This document shows positions 24,066-32,521 of a stretch of 44,687 bases of DNA, in pieces. The DNA comes from JAFDVJ01 sp964487505 (GTDB lineage Bacteria > Acidobacteriota > Blastocatellia > Pyrinomonadales > Pyrinomonadaceae). The stretch lies in assembly GCA_964487505.1 (NCBI GenBank), contig CAZARD010000024.1, positions 1-44,687 on the forward strand, written 5' to 3'. A model generated the notes under the pieces. That model was not told where the DNA came from, searched no databases, and worked only from the letters and a program-made list of their open reading frames with translations. How positions within the stretch are numbered: the first letter of the stretch is position 1; each line of letters starts with the position of its first letter. The position numbers and the translations under genes were made by a program.

Positions 24066-26927
24066 ATGATCGCAAGAACCAGCCATAGAGCTTTGTTATT
24101 GATCGCCTTGTCGGTCGCCGCCGCGGTATCGGCGTTCGCCCAACAGACGGTTTCGGTGAGCGGAACGATCCGCGATCAAAACGGCGCGAGCATTTCGGGC
24201 GCGACGGTAACCATCACCAGTGTCGGCCCGAACCAACGGACGACGGCAGTTACGGATTCAGATGGAAAATATGAGTTTTCGGGATTGCGGTCGGGAACCT
24301 ACCGATTGGCAGCCACGTCGGAAGGGTTCGGCGAGGAGAGCGAGACGATCGTTCTCGATGGTTCAACGGCGCAGACTCACAACTTCACGCTCACGCCGGG
24401 TGCGATCCGCGATGTCGTCACCGTCACCGCGGGCAAGGGAACCGAACGACTGGCGGTCGAAACCCCGCAGACCGTGACCGTCGCGACCGCCGATCAGATC
24501 GAGCAACGTGTGCCGCGTTCGACGTTCGAAACCATCGAACGCGCGCCGAACCTTACCTCGATCGAGACCAATCCGGTTCGCGAACGTCCGCGGCTTCGCG
24601 GTTTGTCATCGACGCGGCTTCTGGTCGTGATCGACGGCGAAAAGCTCAATAACTCGCGCTCCGATCCGGGTGCGAGCGGCGCCCCGATGGCGATCATCGA
24701 TCCGTCGCAGCTTGAAGCGGTCGAGGTCGTTGCCGGTTCCGGATCGAGCCTCTACGGATCGGACTCGGTCGCCGGCACGATCAACCTGATAACGAAGCGT
24801 CCGACGCGGCCCGAGCAGGGCGTGACCGTCGGTCTTCGGCTCGACGGCAACTACATCAGCAACGGGGCGATCCGCCGCGGGAATCTGACGCTGAACGTCG
24901 CCAACAAATTCGCGGCATTCCGCGCGAGCGGCAATATGTACCGGCTCGCAAACTACAAGATGGGCAACGGCGAGCTCACGCTCGCGCAGAACGTCGCGTA
25001 CGGCAACTTTTTCCGGCAGTTTCCGACAAATGCCGCCGGAACGACGTTCCAGTCGGCCGCAAGCTATCCGATCTTCGCTCTTCCGAAGAATGCCGAGATC
25101 CTGAACGGACAGGGTAGCGGCGGCGGCAAGCAGTTCGATTTCTGGTTCTTCCCGTCCGAGAAACATAGTTTCCGGGCACGATACCTGAATCGAGGAGAAG
25201 GCAACAACGGAAACGCGTTCTCGGGGCCTCCGTACGAAGTGCAGGAGCGCTACTCGCAATACCGAGCGTTCGACAAATTCGGGATCCGTTACGAGGCCTT
25301 TGAACTGTCGAAATACATTCCGAGATTCTCGGCGAACTATTTCCATCAGAAGATTTCGTTCCCGCAAAACCAGTACACCTACACCAACGTCGCGGGCGCG
25401 GGCGGCAGTTACCTGAACGCGACGACGTTTACCGGGCTCCCGTCGATCTTCGGGGCCGGCGCACTGCCGACCGGAACTCTCTCCGGCGCTTCGTTCACCG
25501 ACAACCGGAACACGATCACGACCCAAGGCCTGGATTTTCAGGCATCGCTGCTACCGTTTCGCGGAATGCTCGTGACCGTCGGCGGCGGCCGGACGCGCGA
25601 CGATTCGCGCGACTACTTCTACACGACGCCGTTCGCCGGTTTCGGAACGCAACGCGTTTTTACCGGCACGCCGACGATCGGAGCGAGTTCCCCGCTCTCG
25701 CAGTACACGGACAACGATTTCTACGTCCAGGGTGAATTCGATCGGATCAAATGGGTGCGCATCACGGCCGGAATGCGGCTCGACAAATGGGTGACGAAAG
25801 CCCTTCCGGGCGGCGGATTCCCGCTCAGCACCGAATTCGCGGCGCTGAATGCGGCCGTTCCGGGACTGACCGCGGCACCGGGTGCGCTCGGCTCGCTTGT
25901 CGCCGCGCTCCCGCAATTGACGCAACTCGCGGCCGGGACAGGTTCCGTCGGCTCGAACCGAACTTCGCGGACCTATAACTTCGGGATCGTGGGCCGCCTG
26001 CCGTTCGGCATCAACCCGTATTTCCGTTGGGCAGACAGCTACCGCGAGCCGGGCATCACGGAACGCTACCTGATCCGCAATTTCTCGCCGGGCTCGTTCT
26101 TCGCGTCGCTCGTCGTCGGAAATCCGAATCTTTCCCCTGAGACGGGCAAGAACTACGACGTCGGAGTGAAGGTCCAGCAGAAATACTTCAATTTTTCGCT
26201 CGGATATTTCCGAAACGAATTGACGAACTTCCTGAATTACGCGCCGGCCCAGAACTACTGTGTCACGCCGGTTCCGGGATTGCCCGGCAGCCCGGGCGCC
26301 GTCGGCTTCGGATGCGTCTCGGGTCAGGCGGTCGTGAGTATCAATGCCCGCATCAATTTCGGATCCGGACTTATCCGCGGCTGGGAATCGACGGCGGAAG
26401 GCAGCATTCCGCTCGGCCGGATGGGCAGCCTCAACCCGTTCTACTCGCTCGGAGCGCTTTACGGGCGCAACGACAATCCGACGACGATCCAGGTCGCACA
26501 GCTCAATGCGGTCTACAACCGCACCGGTACGCTGATACCGCTCTCGGGTTCGGCCACGGATTTCCCGTTCGCGGGCATCACGCCGTTCCGTATCCTCAGC
26601 GGCGTCCAGTATCTGGACCGGACCGGACGCATCTTCGTTGAGTACAACTGGCGGCATCAGAATCGCGTGACGCGGGCGGATCCGGGCCAGTTCGTCGGGA
26701 CGACGCTGATCAACTACGGATCGTTCGCGAGCATGAACTCGTTCGACAAGCATTCGATGAAGGGCGGGTACTCGTGGCGCAACGATCGCTACAAGTTCTC
26801 GGTCAACGCGGGTGTCGACAATCTGACCGACAAGCTTTACTGGGAGCATTTCAACACGGCTCCCGCGCCGGGCCGGAGCTTTATCTTCGGGTTCACGGTC
26901 GAGGTCTTCAATCTTCTGAAGAAATAG
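24066..26927 (+). CDS. TonB-dependent outer-membrane receptor with carboxypeptidase-regulatory-like N-domain
   Basis: The 953-residue protein has a Sec signal (ALLLIALSVAAAVSAFAQQ), then a carboxypeptidase-regulatory-like beta domain (about 33-110; VSGTIRDQNGASISGATVTI), then a plug domain (about 125-225; RLRGLSSTRLLVVIDGEKL and GSGSSLYGSDSVAGTINLITK), then a long beta barrel with repeated amphipathic strands to the C-terminus. It imports a large or scarce ligand across the outer membrane with TonB energy. AAGGAG at 24051-24056 selects ATG 24066; an upstream start inside site F is unlikely. It is divergent from the citryl-CoA-lyase operon across a 170-bp region with two regulon sites, so it probably imports the operon's substrate. 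Confidence 0.93.
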   Translation: MIARTSHRALLLIALSVAAAVSAFAQQTVSVSGTIRDQNGASISGATVTITSVGPNQRTTAVTDSDGKYEFSGLRSGTYRLAATSEGFGEESETIVLDGSTAQTHNFTLTPGAIRDVVTVTAGKGTERLAVETPQTVTVATADQIEQRVPRSTFETIERAPNLTSIETNPVRERPRLRGLSSTRLLVVIDGEKLNNSRSDPGASGAPMAIIDPSQLEAVEVVAGSGSSLYGSDSVAGTINLITKRPTRPEQGVTVGLRLDGNYISNGAIRRGNLTLNVANKFAAFRASGNMYRLANYKMGNGELTLAQNVAYGNFFRQFPTNAAGTTFQSAASYPIFALPKNAEILNGQGSGGGKQFDFWFFPSEKHSFRARYLNRGEGNNGNAFSGPPYEVQERYSQYRAFDKFGIRYEAFELSKYIPRFSANYFHQKISFPQNQYTYTNVAGAGGSYLNATTFTGLPSIFGAGALPTGTLSGASFTDNRNTITTQGLDFQASLLPFRGMLVTVGGGRTRDDSRDYFYTTPFAGFGTQRVFTGTPTIGASSPLSQYTDNDFYVQGEFDRIKWVRITAGMRLDKWVTKALPGGGFPLSTEFAALNAAVPGLTAAPGALGSLVAALPQLTQLAAGTGSVGSNRTSRTYNFGIVGRLPFGINPYFRWADSYREPGITERYLIRNFSPGSFFASLVVGNPNLSPETGKNYDVGVKVQQKYFNFSLGYFRNELTNFLNYAPAQNYCVTPVPGLPGSPGAVGFGCVSGQAVVSINARINFGSGLIRGWESTAEGSIPLGRMGSLNPFYSLGALYGRNDNPTTIQVAQLNAVYNRTGTLIPLSGSATDFPFAGITPFRILSGVQYLDRTGRIFVEYNWRHQNRVTRADPGQFVGTTLINYGSFASMNSFDKHSMKGGYSWRNDRYKFSVNAGVDNLTDKLYWEHFNTAPAPGRSFIFGFTVEVFNLLKK

Positions 26928-26957
26928 GACGGCCGTGCGGTTAGACTGTTTGACTTT

Positions 26958-26995
26958 CGGGAAGGGCACTGTTCGCAGCGCTCCTCCCGTTTTTT
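26958..26995 (+). terminator. Rho-independent terminator of the TonB receptor gene
   Basis: CGGGA (26958-26962) pairs with TCCCG (26985-26989); the stem continues with one mismatch through AGGGC/GCTCC-type pairs. A run of T (26990-26995) follows. It ends 5 bp before the next start codon. Confidence 0.75.
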
Positions 26996-27000
26996 GTTCT

Positions 27001-27969
27001 ATGAAGATATTTTTATCGATTTTCGCGATCATCATCGTTTCCGCCGGGAGCGCGGCCGCAAAGCCGGGGCTCGCGGATGATTTCAAGCTGTTTCTTACGT
27101 GGTTCGAAGGCCGCTTCGACAATTTCGCCCAAACGAACGCCGAGAAGGAATCGAAGGCCGAATTCCCGCACGAGAGGATCCACTCGATATTCGCCCGCGT
27201 CGATCTTCCCAAGATCGGGCGGAACGTCTTCTATGTGCAGCAGTTTATGGACGGCGATGAAACGAAGATCTACCGTCAGCGGTTGTACGTTTTCGAGATC
27301 AGCAAGCCCGAGAAGGCGATCGAGTTGAAGATCTACACGTTCGCAGATGAAAAGGCGGTACTCAACGCGCACCTGGATCCGTCGAAACTCGCGGGGCTGA
27401 CGCTCGACAAGCTCGACTCTCCGAGAGGTTGCGAAGTCTACTGGCGGCTCAACCCGGCCCGCGACAAGTTCGAAGGTTCGATGAAGCCGGACGCCTGCCG
27501 CGTCGTCTCGAAACGGTCGGGCAAGACGATCATCATTTCCGACGATCTGTTTCTGACCGCCGACGAGATCTGGATCCGCGACCAGGCGAAGGACGAGCAG
27601 GGAGGCTATGTTTTCGGGAACAAGTCGAACATTCACCACAAACTGCGCAAGGTGCGCTGGTTCGAGGGCTGGGCGGCGATCCTGAAATCGGGCGAGATGC
27701 AGTTTTCGGGCGCTGATTTTCCGGCGGGCGACTATGACGGCAAACTCAACCTGCTGGTCCACGATCAGGGCGGAACGGTGAAACTCAACGAGCGCTTCTC
27801 GGTCCAGCTGGCTGAACTTCAGCACCGCAACGGCCTTTGGGTGATGACGCTCAGCCTGATCGACACCTCGAGCGGGAAAAAGATCGCGTACAGTTGGGCC
27901 GATACCGACGCCGGCCGGATCGGCATCAATCTGCGCTGGGCACAGGCCGGATTCTCTTTGAAGCGATAA
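27001..27969 (+). CDS. CpcT/CpeT-like exported protein
   Basis: The 322-residue product has a Sec signal (FLSIFAIIIVSAGSAAAKP). The mature N-terminal two thirds follow the CpcT/CpeT chromophore-lyase pattern: LFLTWFEGRFDNFAQTNAE, NVFYVQQFM, IYRQRLYVFEI, DACRVVSKRSGKTIIIS and DDLFLTADEIWIRDQ. In cyanobacteria such proteins attach bilins to phycobiliproteins; in heterotrophs their role is unknown and they are often exported. No phycobilisome gene is present here. A C-terminal extra beta-rich region (about 225-322) is not part of the cyanobacterial family. There is no clear ribosome site before ATG 27001, which directly follows the terminator, so the promoter may be inside that region. Confidence 0.72.
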   Translation: MKIFLSIFAIIIVSAGSAAAKPGLADDFKLFLTWFEGRFDNFAQTNAEKESKAEFPHERIHSIFARVDLPKIGRNVFYVQQFMDGDETKIYRQRLYVFEISKPEKAIELKIYTFADEKAVLNAHLDPSKLAGLTLDKLDSPRGCEVYWRLNPARDKFEGSMKPDACRVVSKRSGKTIIISDDLFLTADEIWIRDQAKDEQGGYVFGNKSNIHHKLRKVRWFEGWAAILKSGEMQFSGADFPAGDYDGKLNLLVHDQGGTVKLNERFSVQLAELQHRNGLWVMTLSLIDTSSGKKIAYSWADTDAGRIGINLRWAQAGFSLKR

Positions 27970-27981
27970 TGGGGTAGAACT

Positions 27982-28419
27982 ATGCGAATCGCGATCCTGA
28001 TGACGATATGCGTCGTCGTGGCCTCGGTTGCGGCCGCGGCGCAGTCGGCCGGCAAACGGGCGGAGTCCGATGTCTCGCGGCAGATGGAGCAATACGCCGC
28101 GGCGATCCTCCGGAGCGATGTCGAGGCCGTCGCCGCCATTTACAGCGAGGACCTGATCCTGACCTCGCAGAGCGGAAGGGTCTACGGCAAGTCCGACGCG
28201 CTCGCCGACGTCAAGAACAGTTTCGAGAGATACGTCAGCTCCGATCTCAGGTTTCTGACGCTCGGCCGGAAACTCGTGATCGTCAGCTATCAGAACTTGA
28301 GAAAACGCAAAGGCCTCGATGAAGCGGCGTTCCGCGTCACCGCGGTCTGGAAAAAAGAAGGGAAGATCTGGCGGATCGTCTCGATGCAGTCGAGCCGGAT
28401 CGCCGCTCAGGGAATGTGA
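27982..28419 (+). CDS. Exported NTF2-like (DUF4440/SnoaL-type) protein
   Basis: The 145-residue product has a Sec signal (ILMTICVVVASVAAAAQS) and one NTF2-like cone fold: helix DVSRQMEQYAAAILRSDVEAVAAIYSEDLILTSQSG, GKSDALADVK and a final antiparallel sheet ending in VWKKEGKIWRIVSMQSS. Members bind small ligands or catalyse isomerisation and dehydration; no active residue can be assigned. It begins 12 bp after the CpcT-like gene and its stop overlaps the next ATG by one base, so these genes are probably one transcript. Confidence 0.8.
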   Translation: MRIAILMTICVVVASVAAAAQSAGKRAESDVSRQMEQYAAAILRSDVEAVAAIYSEDLILTSQSGRVYGKSDALADVKNSFERYVSSDLRFLTLGRKLVIVSYQNLRKRKGLDEAAFRVTAVWKKEGKIWRIVSMQSSRIAAQGM

Positions 28420-29186
28420 TGAAAACGTTGTTGCTTCTTTTGACGATACTTGCGGCCGGCGCGGCCGGCCAGGTTTCCGAAACGATCGCGGAATCGGATT
28501 TCAAGGCATTTGCAGAGATGCGAATCGGAACCGGGAATGCGGTCTATTGGTACTGCGTCGGCGAGATATACGAGTATCCGAGCGGGAAACTCATCGCGAA
28601 GGTCGAGGGGATCGACACGGCCCGGCTAATCAAGTCGGAATCGACGGCCGCAAGCAAACTGCAGTTGTCGCGCAAGATCTTCTTCTATCGCGATCCGAAG
28701 ACGAACGCGCTCATTCGCGAGACCAACGGGACGAAGGTCGAGCCGATCGCGTATCCGTACCAGAAGATCGTTTACGAACTCAAGAACGGTAAGATCTCCG
28801 CGACGGTCACGCAGGGAAAACAGCCGCGTGTCCAGACGATAGAATCGGCCGGCGATTTCCACGTCCGGAAATTGGCGGACAATACGGTCTTCTCGACGCC
28901 GCTTTTTCTTAACTTTCCCGGATACAAGGCTTACGAGAACTACGACTTTTTCTATTTCCCGCGCGCCCGGAACAACGAGTCGCGGTATCAGCTGACCTGG
29001 AACCGCCGCGGAACTCTCCCTGTCTTTTTCGGCGGCGGCGACAGCGTTTTCCAACTAGTGGCGTACCGCGTAGATCGTTACGACCGTTTGCCGCGTTCGG
29101 TCCGCGAGACGATCGAGTCCGATTGGCGGCTTTGGATGAACCCGCCGACCGATCTTAAGGAAATCGAGGAACTGCAAAAAAGTTGA
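28419..29186 (+). CDS. DUF1838-like exported protein
   Basis: The 255-residue product begins MKTLLLLLTILAAGAAGQ, a Sec signal. The body resembles the DUF1838 protein at 10520-11380: YWYCVGEIYEYPSGKL, RKIFFYRDPKTNALIRE compared with REIVFYTDPKTDEIIDE, and the late LTWNRRGTLPVFFGGG. The similarity is moderate, and assignment to the same family is my reading of shared motifs. ATG 28419 overlaps the preceding TGA (TGATG). The function is unknown; it probably resides in the periplasm together with its NTF2- and CpcT-like neighbours. Confidence 0.72.
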   Translation: MKTLLLLLTILAAGAAGQVSETIAESDFKAFAEMRIGTGNAVYWYCVGEIYEYPSGKLIAKVEGIDTARLIKSESTAASKLQLSRKIFFYRDPKTNALIRETNGTKVEPIAYPYQKIVYELKNGKISATVTQGKQPRVQTIESAGDFHVRKLADNTVFSTPLFLNFPGYKAYENYDFFYFPRARNNESRYQLTWNRRGTLPVFFGGGDSVFQLVAYRVDRYDRLPRSVRETIESDWRLWMNPPTDLKEIEELQKS

Positions 29187-29261
29187 ACGAAATTGTGAGA
29201 TTTGTCACCGCAAACGCCGCGTTTCCGGTATACGATGAACGCATAGCGGGGGTGAAATCCG

Positions 29262-30713
29262 ATGAATCTTAGCAGACGTGAATTCCTGGCCGGGTCGGGA
29301 GCGATTCTGGCGGCGACGGCGTTTTCGGCATTTGGGCAGACCGGCAAGCGGGTGCTCGTTCTCGGTGCCGGTCTTTCTGGGCTTTCGGCGGCGCTTGAAC
29401 TCGCCAAACGTGGCTACAAGGTGACGGTCGTCGAAGGACGCGACCGGATCGGCGGCCGGATCAAAACACTGCGCGATCCATTTCGCGACCGTCAGTACGT
29501 CGAACTTGGCGGCGAACTTATCGGCGACGGCTACAAGCGGATGGTGAACTATGTCAAGACGCTCGAAGTGCCTTATCAAGAGGTGCCGGAGCGTTTCGAA
29601 ACCAGCGGTTCCGTTTCCACGCTGCAGTGGGGGACGGGCACGACCGCGATCCTCAAAGGCAAGATGTATCCCGTCGGTTCGGTGCTCGATCCGCATCCAT
29701 ACGGGCTGAAGGGCGATGAGGCGAAGGGACTTCCGCCGGTGATATTGATGATGCATCTGAGAGCGATGGCTCAGGAGATCGCGAAGGATCCGGAGAAGAT
29801 CTGGGACTACGACAAGATTTCGCTCGCCGAAGCGCTACGCAAACGCGGCGTGACGGACGAAGCGATCCGGCTGGTCAATGTCTCCCTAAACTACAATTCG
29901 ATCGAGACCGTTTCCGCGGGCGGCGTTCTTTTCGATTCAAAACGGCGAATGACGGCCGGAACGAGAGCGATGCGGATCATCGGCGGCAACGATCGGATGA
30001 CGAAGGCTCTCCACGAAAACGGGATAGCGGCCGGGGCGAAGTTCATCCTGAACTCGCGGGTCAAGCGCATCGCGCAGAACGACGGCACGGTATCTGTGAC
30101 GTTTGCCGGAAAAGACGGCCGCCTGCAGACGCTGACGGCGGACAAGGTCGTCTGTACGATCCCGTTCTCGGTTTTGCGGGAAGTCGAATTCCGGCCCGCG
30201 TTGCCGGAGGAAAAGGCGAAGGCGATCCGCGAATTGCCCTACACGCATATTACAAAGGTCTTTTTGCAGGGCAAACGATTCGAATGGGACCGGCGCGCGA
30301 TCGGCACGAGCGTCTGGACCGACACGCAGCTGGAACGGATCTTCGAGAATGCCGGCGACCGCGGCGATACCCGCGGCATCTTCACGGTCTGGCTCGACGG
30401 CGACGGCGCGCATCCGGCGGAAAGACTGGGCGATGGGGCACGAATGGCCTGGGCCCGGACGAATTTCGAAAAGGTGATGCCGTTTATGAAGCGGCAGATA
30501 GAGCGGACTGCGACAAAGTCCTGGACGAACGATGAGTTCGTTCACGGCTCGTACGCGCATCTCGGCATCGGTCAACTCGCCGGGATCAAACCGCACGTCA
30601 AAACCGCGGTCGGCAACATCCATTTCGCCGGCGAGCATACGGCCGAGGTGTCGCCCGGAATGGAAGGCGCGTTCGAATCGGCCGAGCGCGTTGTCAAAGA
30701 GATAGCGGGATAG
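29262..30713 (+). CDS. Tat-exported flavin monoamine oxidase family protein
   Basis: The 483-residue product starts with a Tat signal (SRREFLAGSGAILAATAFSAFG) followed by the FAD-binding VLVLGAGLSGLSAALELAKRGYKVTVVEGRDRIGGR. The RIGGR motif, VELGGELIGDGY, and the C-terminal IHFAGEHTAEVSPGMEGAFESAE are typical of flavin amine oxidases (monoamine, L-amino-acid, polyamine oxidases). The enzyme would oxidise an amine or related substrate in the periplasm with O2 as acceptor. A GGGGGTGA stretch precedes the ATG. It follows the DUF1838-like gene by 75 bp and may be in the same transcript. Confidence 0.9.
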   Translation: MNLSRREFLAGSGAILAATAFSAFGQTGKRVLVLGAGLSGLSAALELAKRGYKVTVVEGRDRIGGRIKTLRDPFRDRQYVELGGELIGDGYKRMVNYVKTLEVPYQEVPERFETSGSVSTLQWGTGTTAILKGKMYPVGSVLDPHPYGLKGDEAKGLPPVILMMHLRAMAQEIAKDPEKIWDYDKISLAEALRKRGVTDEAIRLVNVSLNYNSIETVSAGGVLFDSKRRMTAGTRAMRIIGGNDRMTKALHENGIAAGAKFILNSRVKRIAQNDGTVSVTFAGKDGRLQTLTADKVVCTIPFSVLREVEFRPALPEEKAKAIRELPYTHITKVFLQGKRFEWDRRAIGTSVWTDTQLERIFENAGDRGDTRGIFTVWLDGDGAHPAERLGDGARMAWARTNFEKVMPFMKRQIERTATKSWTNDEFVHGSYAHLGIGQLAGIKPHVKTAVGNIHFAGEHTAEVSPGMEGAFESAERVVKEIAG

Positions 30714-30727
30714 CATTCGGGATCGGG

Positions 30728-30775
30728 GATTTGTGATTGCGGATTCGGATTCCGAAATCCCAAATCCCAAATGGG
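30728..30775. repeat. Heptamer repeat array after the amine oxidase gene
   Basis: Units GATTTGT, GATTGCG, GATTCG (6 bp), GATTCCG, AAATCCC, AAATCCC, AAATGGG follow each other from 15 bp past the stop codon. The left units (GATT type) and right units (AAATC type) are complementary, so the array can fold back on itself. Confidence 0.8.
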
Positions 30776-30778
30776 TTC

Positions 30779-30911
30779 GCGCCTTTGGCGCCTGATGTGC
30801 CGAAAAGCTGTGCTTTTCCGGGTGGCAATCTAATGTATCTCAGCGGCTCCGCCGCCTTTGATGAAACGGCGGCCGAGCCGAGCCTTTCCGCACTTCAGGC
30901 GCCAAAGGCAC
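30779..30911. repeat. 133-bp REP/REPIN-like inverted repeat element
   Basis: The 30-bp arms 30779-30808 and 30882-30911 are reverse complements with about five mismatches; both contain the palindrome-like core CCTTTGGCGCCTGA. Between them lie two more small hairpins, one around GAAAAGCTGTGCTTTTCC and one around GGCTCCGCCGCC. The layout of two inverted short palindromic units resembles REPINs mobilised by RAYT proteins; no RAYT gene is in the window. Confidence 0.7.
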
Positions 30912-30953
30912 GAACGATTTCGGAATTGGGAATTCTGATTTCGGATCTTTCAA

Positions 30954-31009
30954 CCCAAATCCCCAATCCCAAAATATCCAAAATCGAAAATCGAAAATCC
31001 CAAATCCCA
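30954..31009. repeat. Heptamer repeat array, 8 units in exact phase
   Basis: Eight 7-bp units cover exactly 56 bp: CCCAAAT, CCCCAAT, CCCAAAA, TATCCAA, AATCGAA twice, AATCCCA twice. Same length and unit type as the array at 14052-14107. It ends 17 bp before the stop codon of the PIN toxin gene. Confidence 0.88.
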
Positions 31010-31026
31010 CATCCAATTGCCTCGCG

Positions 31027-31465
31027 TTATTTCTTCAACGGATTCAGGGTCTTGAGGTATGGTGGTCGGGCGAAATCCCGGTCGCGGGTTACAAGCGTCG
31101 CTCCGATGCTTTGCGCCAGAACCGCCAAATGGGCGTTCATCACCAAGTTTCCGTGACGACCCGATTTTTCCATCAGTCCGATCACCTCCGGATAGTGTGC
31201 GGAAGACGTTCGCAACATATTGACATTCGGACAGTTCAATAACGATTCGATGAAGCTCGCGGCTTCGTGATCGGGCAAAATCGGATCAAAGACTTTCGAA
31301 TTGGTTGCGATTCGCAAGAACGACAAAATGCTCGTTTCGCAGATGCTGATCGTGTTGTGCGGGTCCGTGACCGCATCTTTCCAACCATCTTGACACGATG
31401 GCGTGTTCGGGCATCGCGTCCATCTTCGCGTAGAGGAGGATATTGCTGTCAAGCAAATAGTTCAT
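31027..31465 (-). pseudogene. VapC-like PIN-domain toxin with a frameshift
   Basis: From ATG 31465 the minus strand reads MNYLLDSNILLYAKMDAMPE, the canonical PIN start with the first catalytic Asp in LLDSN. After VSRWLE the frame breaks near 31376-31383 at a GGAAAGATG sequence that has one base too many (A). In the other frame the domain continues to 31027: DAVTDPHNTISICETSILSF (acidic Glu), then HGNLVMNAHLAVLAQSIGATLVTRDRDFARPP with the last Asp residues. PIN toxins cleave RNA, and loss of frame would silence the toxin. It could also be a sequencing error. The antitoxin gene lies 26 bp upstream in transcription order and is intact. Confidence 0.8.
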
Positions 31466-31491
31466 CTTATTCTGAGGCGAGTCCGAGAGGG

Positions 31492-31752
31492 TTAGATTTC
31501 ATCGAGCAATCGTTCCAGATCATCGGCGCCGACATTCGGTTGAAGCTTGCTTTTGAAACTGTCAATCCGAAATTCGGTCACGATATTGGCGGACTCACTT
31601 TTGATACCGGACCGGCGCAGTCCGTTGATGAGGTCCTTTTCTTTGAGGCCCCTGTTCTTGGCGATCGCCTCCTCGAAATAATCGGCGACATCGGCTTCCA
31701 ATGTTACCGTTGTTCTTCTCGTCCGGCGATGCTTCAGAGTATTCGAATTCAC
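31492..31752 (-). CDS. VapB-like ribbon-helix-helix antitoxin
   Basis: The 86-residue product from GTG 31752 contains the ribbon RRTTVTLEADVADYFEEAIAKNRGLKEKDLINGLRRSGI, typical of RHH antitoxins that bind their own promoter, followed by a C-terminal toxin-binding segment ending DDLERLLDEI. The frame is open further upstream to 31875, but those residues come from the repeat array and the neighbouring gene and look non-coding. The start choice is uncertain, as no good ribosome site is seen. It precedes the PIN gene in the usual VapBC order. Confidence 0.72.
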   Translation of the reverse strand: MNSNTLKHRRTRRTTVTLEADVADYFEEAIAKNRGLKEKDLINGLRRSGIKSESANIVTEFRIDSFKSKLQPNVGADDLERLLDEI

Positions 31753-31800
31753 GTTGGAATTCTGGCAAGCTTTTGTGCTTTGATGCAAAGAATTCTTATT

Positions 31801-31828
31801 ATTCAAACCCAAATCCGGAATCCAAAAT
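31801..31828. repeat. Short heptamer array touching a stop codon
   Basis: ATTCAAA, CCCAAAT, CCGGAAT and CCAAAAT follow in exact 7-bp phase and end at the stop codon (31829-31831) of the minus-strand gene to the right. Confidence 0.75.
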
Positions 31829-32413
31829 CTAAAGGTGGTTAACTGATGTGCCGACACGAAGGGTTGAATCGTCAATCCACTCGATAGCCCAATTCTCTTC
31901 GTTGTGCAGAATGAACGCCAATTCGGGCCAGGGCGGATTCATCGGCGATTCGAACGAAACCACCATCACGCCAAACGGACAGGCCCAGTAGCATCCGTAA
32001 AGTGCCATCTTCTTCAGGTTCGGCGAAGGAATGTACCTGACCGCAATGAACCCGTCCTCGCCGTCTGAGAAACTCTCGAACCTCCGGTTCGTCAGGTCAA
32101 GGATGCTGTGTCCGCCATACCGATCCTCGGCACAAACCAGGTAATCGACGGAATCCTTCGTGATCCAGATATGTGAGTCGTCTCCAAGTGAAAGGTTGGC
32201 AATGAACTCGTGTATCGGATGATCCGAGGCGTTTTCAAATATCCGGTATTTTGCTACATCCCAATTGCACCCGGGTTTATTTTGCCGATACTCGCCTTTG
32301 GTCAACCGATATTTTCCGCAGGGTGAAAGTGAATCCGATTCGCTCCCGCTGATCAATGCGGTTTCATCGAAGTATTCGAGGATTTCGGATCTGACCCGCT
32401 CGATGACGTTCAT
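31829..32413 (-). CDS. Hypothetical protein, 194 residues, AT-rich
   Basis: I do not recognise this protein. It has no signal peptide or membrane segment; it begins MNVIERVRSEILEYFDETAL and is rich in aromatic and acidic residues, with beta-like stretches such as DSHIWITKDSVDYLVCAEDR and a C-terminal ENWAIEWIDDSTLRVG. Its size and composition resemble small immunity-type or WG-like orphan proteins, but no family can be named. Composition is more AT-rich than in the surrounding catabolic genes, so it probably belongs to the same transferred patch as the VapBC-like pair. It is divergent from hydantoinase B. Confidence 0.65.
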   Translation of the reverse strand: MNVIERVRSEILEYFDETALISGSESDSLSPCGKYRLTKGEYRQNKPGCNWDVAKYRIFENASDHPIHEFIANLSLGDDSHIWITKDSVDYLVCAEDRYGGHSILDLTNRRFESFSDGEDGFIAVRYIPSPNLKKMALYGCYWACPFGVMVVSFESPMNPPWPELAFILHNEENWAIEWIDDSTLRVGTSVNHL

Positions 32414-32475
32414 TGCGCGATTCTAGCTCAATTTCGTGCTTAACAAAATCTAGCCAACTATTGAATTTCAGGTCT

Positions 32476-32499
32476 TATTGTTATAGACTTATGACAAAT
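32476..32499 (+). promoter_or_regulatory. Regulon palindrome site C, before hydantoinase B
   Basis: TATTGT, N12 beginning TATAGA, ACAAAT; two arm positions deviate. TTGAAT at 32461-32466 could be the -35 (15-bp spacing). It ends 22 bp before the ATG, with GAGGT in between as ribosome site. Confidence 0.72.
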
Positions 32500-32521
32500 T
32501 TTTGCGATCCCGAGGTCAACT

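Noticed and set aside
25551..27212. 553-codon minus-strand frame opposite the TonB receptor
   Set aside because: Arg/Asp/Val-rich sequence typical of the antisense of a GC-rich gene; no start site or family pattern.
29190..29215. Seventh copy of the palindrome before the amine oxidase
   Set aside because: An ATTTGT is present, but no ACAAAT follows at 12-bp spacing.
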